From the NCBI GenBank assembly GCA_002320935.1, contig DCLG01000019.1, positions 1-6,418 on the forward strand: DNA of 6,418 bases, read 5' to 3'. Both the position numbers and the translations under genes were made by a program. The notes below the pieces were generated by a model. That model worked only from the letters and a program-made list of their open reading frames with translations, was not told where the DNA came from and made no database searches. Of this stretch, positions 1 to 4,276 are shown piece after piece. How positions within the stretch are numbered: position 1 is the stretch's first letter; every line of letters begins with the position of its first letter. The DNA is from Pedobacter sp. UBA1654 (GTDB lineage: Bacteria > Bacteroidota > Bacteroidia > Sphingobacteriales > Sphingobacteriaceae).

Positions 1-350
1 GTTTCTATGGCTTCAAGCAACATGCCCGATTTTGGTTTACGGCAGTTACATTCTCCGGAAACCGATGGATGGTGTTTGCAGTAATAAGCATCGGTGAACT
101 TCGCACCCTGCTCTTCATATTTGGCATATAGTAGACGGTGCATCTCTGCCAGTTCTTCTTCGGTGTATCGTTGTAATGCTAGTCCACCCTGGTTGGTGAT
201 GATGATCAGCATATAGCCTTCATCGTAGAATTTCTTCAATGGGGGAATTTGGTATTCCAGTACTTTGAAGTCCTCCACCCTGCAGATATAATCGTTCATT
301 TCATGGTTCAGGACTCCGTCTCTGTCTAAAAAGATTGCTTTATTTTTCAT
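1..350 (-). CDS. gmhB: GmhB-like HAD phosphatase (D-glycero-D-manno-heptose-1,7-bisphosphate 7-phosphatase type), 3' end outside window
   Basis: The first 116 codons of a HAD-superfamily IIIA phosphatase are visible; the gene continues past base 1. Motif I is FLDRDGVLN at residues 7-15, with nucleophile D9 and acid/base D11. Motif II is TNQGG at 52-56. A zinc-binding loop uses C91, H93, C101 and C103, followed by RKPKSGM with the conserved lysine region. This Cys-X-His...Cys-X-Cys loop is typical of GmhB and of the HisB N-terminal phosphatase. GmhB removes the 7-phosphate of heptose bisphosphate in the cytoplasm, on the route to ADP- or GDP-heptose for surface glycans. The ATG at 348-350 is preceded by AAAGGA, one of the few Shine-Dalgarno-like sites in the window. 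A histidinol-phosphatase is the main alternative. No histidine genes are nearby, whereas a glycosyltransferase and a WbqC-like gene lie about 5 kb away. The family is certain; the exact substrate is inferred. Confidence 0.85.
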   Translation of the reverse strand, partial: MKNKAIFLDRDGVLNHEMNDYICRVEDFKVLEYQIPPLKKFYDEGYMLIIITNQGGLALQRYTEEELAEMHRLLYAKYEEQGAKFTDAYYCKHHPSVSGECNCRKPKSGMLLEAIE

Positions 351-514
351 ATTTTCCTTTGAACAAAGATGCGGATAACGATTTAAAGGATGAATCTTTA
401 AGTTAATTTAATAGAATTCGGCTTTAAAGGGGCTGTAAATAAAGGTTGAAAAAGGTTGCTTAAAAAATAATCTGCCTAAAAATCAGCTTTATAGCGGTTA
501 TGAGCAAGATTTAG

Positions 515-545
515 TTGCAGGATATGTATAACGTCCTTATATTTG
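515..545 (+). promoter_or_regulatory. Bacteroidetes-type promoter of tRNA-Lys
   Basis: TATATTTG at 538-545 is an exact match to the Bacteroidetes -7 element TAnnTTTG. A -33 TTG sits at 515-517, 20 bases upstream, within the 17-23 spacing known for this group. Transcription would begin near 550, giving a leader of about 43 nt before the mature tRNA 5' end. Confidence 0.65.
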
Positions 546-574
546 CATCACTTTAAAACGGAGACGTTTAGAGT

Positions 575-592
575 AAAGTTCAAAAGAACTTT
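575..592 (+). repeat. Perfect 7-bp hairpin abutting the tRNA 5' end
   Basis: AAAGTTC (575-581) pairs perfectly with GAACTTT (586-592) around an AAAA loop. The stem ends at the base immediately before the first tRNA nucleotide (593). A second small hairpin lies upstream: AAACG 556-560 and CGTTT 565-569 around GAGA. Both would be part of the precursor leader removed by RNase P. A function is not known. Confidence 0.5.
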
Positions 593-665
593 GATTCCGT
601 AGCTCAGCTGGTAGAGCATTACACTTTTAATGTAGTGGTCCTGGGTTCGAATCCCAGCGGGATCA
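593..665 (+). tRNA. tRNA-Lys, anticodon UUU
   Basis: A complete 73-nt cloverleaf can be folded by hand. The acceptor stem is GATTCCG (593-599) with CGGGATC (658-664), containing one T-G pair, and the discriminator is A665. The D arm is GCTC/GAGC (602-605 and 614-617). The anticodon stem is TTACA/TGTAG (619-623 and 631-635), with loop CTTTTAA and anticodon TTT at 626-628, decoding AAA/AAG lysine codons. The T arm is CTGGG/CCCAG (641-645 and 653-657) around TTCGAAT. The 3' CCA is not encoded and must be added enzymatically. It has its own promoter and terminator, so it appears to be a single-gene unit. Confidence 0.97.
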
Positions 666-678
666 CAGCTAAGACCAG

Positions 679-713
679 AAAAACCCTTCAATCGTAAGAT
701 TCGCAGGGTTTTT
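679..713 (+). terminator. Rho-independent terminator of tRNA-Lys, possibly bidirectional
   Basis: AAAAACCCT (679-687) pairs perfectly with AGGGTTTTT (705-713), with an extra inner AATC/GATT stem, and leads into a T-rich tract to 719. The A-run on the left arm gives a T-run on the opposite strand. The same hairpin could therefore also stop minus-strand transcripts coming from the LCIB-like gene. Confidence 0.85.
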
Positions 714-720
714 TGTTTTG

Positions 721-906
721 TTCAACCTGCTAGACACCATATGGGAAGATTACGAAGAATCGATCGGAATTCTTGTGGGGAATGAATGAATTCATTCTAT
801 TGCAGTACAAATTACAACTCCAACTAAGATCAGAACAGATCGTAAGCACACGCTGAAGTATGAACTTTATTTAGAATACTTAACCAAGGCAACTTACAAC
901 TGCATT
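721..906 (+). pseudogene. Degraded remnant of a Bacteroidetes tyrosine integrase (core-binding domain region)
   Basis: There is no intact gene between the tRNA terminator and the LCIB-like gene. One plus-strand frame (from 721) reads FNLLDTIWEDYEESIGILVG then NE and a stop at 787-789. In the same frame it continues to a region with KHTLKYELYLEYLTK and ends at a TAA at 919-921. From memory of the family, the first part resembles the LLxxFxDHNxKMxALVGKE segment that opens the SAM-like core-binding domain of Bacteroidetes phage-type integrases. The second part resembles the later YEFYLRTxRKCxxNT helix of the same domain. About 20-30 residues normally between them are missing. No start codon, catalytic domain or Arg/His/Tyr residues are present. 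Its position right after a tRNA, in the same orientation, is where integrases of tRNA-targeting elements lie. The resemblance is judged by eye and could be chance. Confidence 0.4.
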
Positions 907-907
907 G

Positions 908-1660
908 TTACAGTGCCTTAAACGCTTCAGAAGCTAATATCGAAATGATTTCGGGATCTTTAATCTTCTTAGGATCGAGCACTTCAAAGTCTCTTATATC
1001 TACATAGTCATTGAATTCCGGACTGGTATTAATAATGATGCCGCCCAACAAGAAGATCCTGTTGCAATTAAATTCAGATCGGCTCGCCTTAATTAGCCTC
1101 AGCAATCTCGTACGTACATTATAATACGTGAAATTCACGGCCTCTTTAATGGTAATATCGCCCGAACCAGCATCTTTCAAGGGGTATAGTGAACGTTGAA
1201 GGCTGAGTTGCTGACTGTCTAAATCATACTGCTCCGGTAGTACTTCAGCACCGTTCTTCAATCGTTCCAGAGCCAGAACCAGGGCGCCACAACTATTGGT
1301 CAAATGCTGCTGTCCAGGACGCCGTAACTGTCCGAGAACACCTTCATCTGTAATTCCAATATGAGGCCCATAAAAAATGAAAGCATCTCCCCCATCCGGC
1401 ACATGATGTGCATACGCCACCATACCCGTAAGTCCCGCATATGGCAATCCTCCCAGCCCACCTAATGTGAAAGGCCTGGTAAGCACTCGTCTGAAGTCCG
1501 TAGATACGTTGATGTCATCACAGCATAGCGAAGTCGCAAAAAGAATCTTGTCTTTATTTGCACCATACGCCCCTGAAATAAAATCCAGATAAGTTTCTGT
1601 AATTTCTGCACCAGTCTTGGCGCCGGGAAAGTGCGCTTTTATTAAAGGCTCAATCATCAT
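908..1660 (-). CDS. LCIB/C-type beta-carbonic-anhydrase-fold protein
   Basis: The product is a soluble 250-aa protein with the signature blocks of the limiting-CO2-inducible LCIB/LCIC family, which has a beta-carbonic anhydrase fold. The blocks are SLCCDDIN (residues 44-51), GGLGGLPYAGLTG (67-79), AYAHHVPDGG (82-91), YGPHIGI (97-103) and NSCGALVLA (122-130). By spacing, the likely zinc ligands are C46 or C47, H100 and C124. The family includes CO2/bicarbonate hydratases and inactive relatives. The Arg of the beta-CA C-x-D-x-R motif is not present here (C-C-D-D-I-N-V), so activity is uncertain. There is no signal peptide or membrane segment, so it is probably cytoplasmic. I chose the first ATG (1658-1660); a TTG one codon upstream would add one residue. 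No Shine-Dalgarno is visible, which is normal for the group. It appears to be a single-gene unit with a promoter candidate at 1727-1734. Confidence 0.85.
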   Translation of the reverse strand: MMIEPLIKAHFPGAKTGAEITETYLDFISGAYGANKDKILFATSLCCDDINVSTDFRRVLTRPFTLGGLGGLPYAGLTGMVAYAHHVPDGGDAFIFYGPHIGITDEGVLGQLRRPGQQHLTNSCGALVLALERLKNGAEVLPEQYDLDSQQLSLQRSLYPLKDAGSGDITIKEAVNFTYYNVRTRLLRLIKASRSEFNCNRIFLLGGIIINTSPEFNDYVDIRDFEVLDPKKIKDPEIISILASEAFKAL

Positions 1661-1726
1661 CAATTTGGATTAATATGAAACCGCATTCATTTGCGAAAAA
1701 AGGAGAACTGCAAATGTTCGGCGCAA

Positions 1727-1734
1727 CAAATATA
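1727..1734 (-). promoter_or_regulatory. Candidate -7 promoter element for the LCIB-like gene
   Basis: Read on the minus strand this is TATATTTG, an exact TAnnTTTG match. It lies about 67 bases upstream of the chosen ATG and just downstream of the terminator of the preceding gene. The -33 region is poor: only TTCTG at the right distance, no clean TTG. Confidence 0.5.
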
Positions 1735-1764
1735 CAGGGCAAAAACCCATAGTTCAGAACATTT

Positions 1765-1796
1765 TTAAACAAAAACAGCCTGTAAAAACAGGCTGT
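1765..1796 (-). terminator. Rho-independent terminator of the Hc1-like gene
   Basis: ACAGCCTGT (1775-1783) and ACAGGCTGT (1788-1796) form a perfect 9-bp stem with a 4-base loop. Read on the minus strand, the stem is followed by TTTTTGTTT. It lies 24 bases after the stop of the Hc1-like gene and separates it from the LCIB-like gene. Confidence 0.9.
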
Positions 1797-1819
1797 GGAG
1801 CATTAAAGTATCATCGCTG

Positions 1820-1999
1820 CTATTTAGCAGTATTTTTCTTCTCTGTTACCTCCGAACGAATCTCCTGAGCAAGGACTTTCAGGTCCTGCATTGCTTTTCG
1901 AAGCCTTGTACCCGCAGCATTATTTCCTGCATTGTAGAACTTTTCTGCATCTGCCTCTACTGAAGCTAATAATTCTTTAACTTTTGTAAACCTCTCCAT
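1820..1999 (-). CDS. Small Hc1-family histone H1-like protein (59 aa)
   Basis: This short gene encodes a 59-aa, charged, mostly helical protein. It begins MERFTKVKELLASVEADAEK, has a central block AGNNAAGTRLRKAMQDLK (residues 24-41), and then QEIRSEVTEKKN. This matches the pattern of the Bacteroidetes histone H1-like Hc1 family (small proteins with AAGTRxRKxMQELKxLAQEIR), which are presumed nucleoid-associated DNA-binding proteins. The long lysine/alanine-rich tail of chlamydial Hc1 is absent, as in most Bacteroidetes members, so DNA binding is not shown by the sequence. The ATG at 1997-1999 is preceded by an A-rich stretch (AAATAAAGAAAT), a typical Bacteroidetes initiation context. It has a -7 element at 2026-2033 and its own terminator, so it is probably monocistronic and well expressed. 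It is divergent from the receiver-domain gene. Confidence 0.85.
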   Translation of the reverse strand: MERFTKVKELLASVEADAEKFYNAGNNAAGTRLRKAMQDLKVLAQEIRSEVTEKKNTAK

Positions 2000-2025
2000 A
2001 TTTCTTTATTTGATTAATTATAATC

Positions 2026-2033
2026 CAAATATA
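2026..2033 (-). promoter_or_regulatory. Candidate -7 promoter element for the Hc1-like gene
   Basis: On the minus strand this reads TATATTTG, an exact match to TAnnTTTG, 27 bases upstream of the Hc1-like ATG. No clear -33 TTG is found at the usual distance. Confidence 0.5.
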
Positions 2034-2077
2034 TCACATTTGGGAAATAATAATTCAGCCTAAAATCCTAAATGATT

Positions 2078-2106
2078 GGATTAATATTATATTTAATGAG
2101 GATTAA
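2078..2106 (+). repeat. Two GGATTAA direct repeats, 22 bp apart, in the divergent promoter region
   Basis: GGATTAA occurs at 2078-2084 and 2100-2106, with start-to-start spacing of 22 bp, about two helical turns. Partly similar flanking bases extend both copies. Further GGATT-type matches in the opposite orientation lie at 2021-2026 (TAATCC) and around 2064-2068 (AATCC). The pair sits just upstream of the candidate promoter of the receiver-domain gene and could be a regulator-binding site. Chance is possible in such AT-rich DNA. Confidence 0.3.
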
Positions 2107-2119
2107 AACTATTATCCAC

Positions 2120-2127
2120 TAAATTTG
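2120..2127 (+). promoter_or_regulatory. Candidate -7 promoter element for the receiver-domain gene
   Basis: TAAATTTG matches TAnnTTTG and lies 34 bases upstream of the ATG at 2162. No good -33 TTG is seen at 17-23 bases upstream, so the promoter may be weak or activator-dependent. Confidence 0.4.
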
Positions 2128-2161
2128 GTTTTAGATAAAGGTTAGTTATAAATCGATTTAG

Positions 2162-2521
2162 ATGAATAAACATATACAAATTGTTGAAGACGATGGTGAC
2201 ATCAGATTTATTGTTGAATATATATTAGAAGATGCCAATTACGTTGTTGAGTCATTTGAGAATGCAACGACCTTTATCAATAGAACACGAGTAGAAAATG
2301 TGGATTTGATAATATTGGATGTAATGCTTCCAGATGGGAATGGAATAGATCTTTGTAGAAATTTAAAGGTTAATGAGAAAACCGTAGATATTCCCGTGAT
2401 CATCATGTCTGCACATGCAGGATCACAGTCGGTTTTAGAGGAAGCTTGCGCAGACGACTTTATCAACAAGCCTTTTGATTTAGATAATTTTTTGACAAGG
2501 GTTAAAAAGATTTTAAACTAA
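2162..2521 (+). CDS. Stand-alone response regulator receiver (REC) domain protein
   Basis: The 119-aa protein consists of a single CheY-like receiver domain with no output domain. The acidic pocket is E9-D10-D11. The phosphoacceptor is D53 in LIILDVMLPDG. The switch Ser is S83 (IIMSAH), the conserved Lys is K103 (NKPF), and an aromatic switch residue F100 replaces the usual Tyr/Phe. All residues needed for phosphorylation by a histidine kinase are present. As a single-domain regulator it would act by protein-protein contact or as a phosphorelay intermediate, not by binding DNA directly. No histidine kinase or phosphotransfer gene is in the window, so its partner is unknown. The ATG at 2162 has no Shine-Dalgarno, and the ORF begins immediately at the conserved first strand (IQIVEDD). 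The AT content and AT-ending codons are slightly higher than in the mgtE/corA block. Confidence 0.93.
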   Translation: MNKHIQIVEDDGDIRFIVEYILEDANYVVESFENATTFINRTRVENVDLIILDVMLPDGNGIDLCRNLKVNEKTVDIPVIIMSAHAGSQSVLEEACADDFINKPFDLDNFLTRVKKILN

Positions 2522-2565
2522 TTAACCCTCGTTCTTCGAGTTAAATGCCCTATTTTCTTAGGGCA
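2522..2565. terminator. Two hairpins between convergent genes, weak terminator candidates
   Basis: Right after the receiver gene stop, TTAA-cc-CTCG (2522-2531) can pair with CGAGTTAA (2537-2544), with a two-base bulge. Next, TGCCCTA (2546-2552) pairs perfectly with TAGGGCA (2559-2565) around TTTTCT. Neither is followed by a good T-run on the plus strand. On the minus strand the second stem is followed only by TTT. They may reduce read-through for the receiver gene and the small ORF on the other strand. Confidence 0.4.
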
Positions 2566-2570
2566 GACTC

Positions 2571-2747
2571 TTATAAAATATACAATTTCGGGTTGCCCTT
2601 CCTCTTTGCGACAAGAGGTGAATTGCTCTTGATATAAGTTGTCTTTGAGTTTGTTGTTTGTTTTGCATTCAAGCCCAACGTTCCCTCCTGGCCGAGTGTC
2701 GCCTTTTTCTTGCTCGAAATCTCCGGTTGATTGACTAGCGTTTTCAT
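2571..2747 (-). CDS. Possible small basic protein of unknown function (58 aa)
   Basis: An open frame from the ATG at 2745-2747 encodes 58 residues starting MKTLVNQPEISSKKKATLGQ and ending GNPKLYIL. It is rich in Lys, Ser, Thr and Asn, strongly basic, has no Cys, no membrane segment and no recognisable domain. An upstream ATG at 2769-2771 would add eight residues (MLCSKFKI), but the second Met starts a more typical MKTL-like sequence. In favour of reality: it fills a gap otherwise without a gene, its codon use resembles its neighbours, and a perfect 7-bp hairpin lies six bases after its stop. Against: no family match, no clear promoter octamer and no ribosome site. I do not recognise it; it may be a chance frame. 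Confidence 0.4.
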   Translation of the reverse strand: MKTLVNQPEISSKKKATLGQEGTLGLNAKQTTNSKTTYIKSNSPLVAKRKGNPKLYIL

Positions 2748-2786
2748 GATTTTAAATTTGCTACACAACAATGCTGGAAAGATTTA

Positions 2787-2826
2787 GTTTACAAAAATTT
2801 CTCAAATTTTCATAGATTTTGTAAAC
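2787..2826. repeat. 10-bp inverted repeat with a nested inner repeat downstream of mgtE
   Basis: GTTTACAAAA (2787-2796) and TTTTGTAAAC (2817-2826) are exact reverse complements separated by 20 bases. Inside them AAAATTT (2794-2800) and AAATTTT (2804-2810) form a second inverted repeat around CTC. It lies 55 bases beyond the mgtE stop and about 40 bases upstream of the small basic ORF start. It could be a weak terminator for the mgtE operon (no real T-run follows on the minus strand) or a protein-binding site. Confidence 0.45.
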
Positions 2827-2880
2827 CCCTGATTTTTAACATGTAAAAATATACGGTTTTAGCTTCAGATAGGATCTTAA

Positions 2881-4233
2881 TCAATTCAGCAAAAGCCTGC
2901 TGGCAAGGCCTAACAAAAGGAAAAATCCGAAAATATCGGTGAATGTGGTTATGATGATAGAAGATGCAATGGCGGGGTCTATTCCTACTCGTTTTAGGAA
3001 CAAAGGGATGGCTGCGCCGGCTATACCTGCCACTACCAGATTTCCGGTCATTGCAAAGAAAATGACAAGGCCCATTTTGGGATTACTGTCAAAGAGCAAA
3101 CAAAACGCAAACACAATCCCTCCGGTCGCTGCACCATTTATCATCCCTACTGTAAACTCTTTGAGTACCGTCCGGTACGCCTGTTTATCGGTTAGGTCGT
3201 ACAATGAAATTCTTCTTACCGTTACAGCCAGTGCCTGTGTAGCTGCATTCCCCCCCATGCCTGCGATGATGGTCATATAAGCCGTTAACACTGCAATTCT
3301 TTCAAGGGTGGGTTCATAATACCGTACAACTGCCGAAGCTAAAAACGCTGTCCCCAGATTTATAATAAGCCAGGGTAACCTGGATTTTACAGCTTCGCGC
3401 CAGCTACCGCTTAATTCCTCATCTTCACTTACCCCGGAGATTTTCAGAATATCCTCTGTATTTTCATCTTCAAGAACGTCAATCACATCATCAAAGGTTA
3501 CCCGGCCCAGTAACTTCATATCATTCGCGAGCACAGGTATACTGGTAATATTATACTGTGAAATTAGCCGTGCTACTTCTTCCTGATCTGTGTCCGGACT
3601 TACCCAGGCTACTTCTGCTTTTACAAGCTCGGAAATCTTTAGGTTGCCTTTGGCCTTTATTAAGTCTTTAAGCGAGACAATGCCCTGGAACGTATTTGAG
3701 TCATCTACCACATAGATGGTATAGAACTCTTCCATGTCTTCACTTTGCCTGATGATCTCATCAATCGCATCCTTTTTGGTGAGATTCAAATTAATACGAA
3801 TGAACTCGGTGTTCATTAATCCACCAGCCGTGTCTTCCTTGTAGCTTAGCAGGTTACGAATGTTTGATGCATCGTCTTCACTCAGCTCGTCCAGTAACTC
3901 TTGCTGTTCTTCTTTTTCAAGTTGAGCGATAATGTCTGCAGCATCATCATAATCCAATTCTTCTACAATCTCTGCACGCCGCTCGGGGTGCAATTTGAAG
4001 AGTAAATCTTCTGGATGATATTCTTCGTGCATCTCGGAAATAACTTCCGAGGCGATTTCGACAGGCAGCAAATTGATGATGCGTTCCCTTTCTTCGTCAT
4101 TAAGCCGCTCAAAGAGAATTGCAATTTCAGACGCATGATATTCAGCAAGCACAGATTGCAATAATGCATTGTCGCTGCTTAAAGCATTTTTTATCTTGGA
4201 AAAGTCGGTTTTATCAAGCTCGAAGGACTGCAT
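2881..4233 (-). CDS. mgtE: MgtE-type magnesium transporter
   Basis: The 450-aa protein has the full MgtE layout. It has an acidic superhelical N domain (about residues 20-130), then a CBS pair (about 140-190 and 205-255) opened by AGGLMNTEFIRI. A connecting helix follows (about 255-275), then five membrane segments. These begin near LPWLIINLGTAFLASAVV (286-303), include GMGGNAATQALAV (325-337) and MTGNLVVAGIAGAAIP (395-410), and end with TTFTDIFGFFLLLGLA (429-444). D433 in the last segment matches the pore Mg2+-binding aspartate (D432) of the Thermus protein, which is also 450 aa. MgtE is a dimeric inner-membrane Mg2+ channel whose cytoplasmic domains close the pore when Mg2+ is high. The gene starts 39 bases after corA and has no promoter octamer in the gap, so it is probably the last gene of the wbqC-corA-mgtE operon. 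A run of seven G lies in the GMGGN codons, but the frame is intact. Confidence 0.97.
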   Translation of the reverse strand: MQSFELDKTDFSKIKNALSSDNALLQSVLAEYHASEIAILFERLNDEERERIINLLPVEIASEVISEMHEEYHPEDLLFKLHPERRAEIVEELDYDDAADIIAQLEKEEQQELLDELSEDDASNIRNLLSYKEDTAGGLMNTEFIRINLNLTKKDAIDEIIRQSEDMEEFYTIYVVDDSNTFQGIVSLKDLIKAKGNLKISELVKAEVAWVSPDTDQEEVARLISQYNITSIPVLANDMKLLGRVTFDDVIDVLEDENTEDILKISGVSEDEELSGSWREAVKSRLPWLIINLGTAFLASAVVRYYEPTLERIAVLTAYMTIIAGMGGNAATQALAVTVRRISLYDLTDKQAYRTVLKEFTVGMINGAATGGIVFAFCLLFDSNPKMGLVIFFAMTGNLVVAGIAGAAIPLFLKRVGIDPAIASSIIITTFTDIFGFFLLLGLASRLLLN

Positions 4234-4242
4234 GGCCCGAAG

Positions 4243-4276
4243 GTAGCGAAATTTGATGGTACCTTTTGGACGCTAC
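4243..4276 (-). repeat. Inverted repeat in the corA-mgtE gap
   Basis: GTAGCG (4243-4248) and CGCTAC (4271-4276) are reverse complements separated by 22 bases. They span from the corA stop codon to just upstream of the mgtE start. No T-run follows, so it is not a good terminator. It could form a loose stem in the operon mRNA. Confidence 0.3.

Larger units (their letters stand above)
351..592. other. Intergenic spacer and tRNA leader
   Basis: I find no convincing gene in this stretch between the divergent gmhB-like gene and the tRNA. It is AT-rich and contains a short direct repeat AAAGGTTG (around 441-460), the tRNA promoter, and two small hairpins in the presumed tRNA leader. On the minus strand, CATCTTTG (364-371 read in reverse) is a 7-of-8 match to the Bacteroidetes -7 octamer. 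It could drive the gmhB-like gene with a very short leader, but no -33 TTG is visible for it. Confidence 0.5.

Noticed and set aside
640..665. Second copy of the tRNA 3' end as an attachment-site repeat
   Set aside because: I looked for a repeat of the T-arm/acceptor sequence elsewhere in the window and found none; the other end of any element would be outside or lost.
784..797. 14-bp perfect palindrome GAATGAATTCATTC
   Set aside because: It is isolated, centred on a common AT-rich hexamer in decayed DNA, and has no promoter or partner site; probably chance.
2571..2747. Lanthipeptide or other RiPP precursor
   Set aside because: The peptide is Ser/Thr-rich, but it has no Cys, no leader-type motif, and no modification enzyme nearby.
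3247..3255. Run of seven C (G on the coding strand) in mgtE as a phase-variation tract
   Set aside because: It encodes the invariant GMGGN residues through normal Gly codons and the reading frame is intact; one short run is not evidence of phase variation.
2939..3280. Plus-strand open frame (113 codons) opposite the mgtE membrane domain
   Set aside because: Its hydrophobic look mirrors the membrane-segment codons of mgtE on the other strand; it has no independent evidence.
4234..4272. Mg2+-sensing riboswitch ahead of mgtE
   Set aside because: The 39-nt gap is far too short for a known Mg2+ riboswitch and shows only a loose 6-bp inverted repeat.
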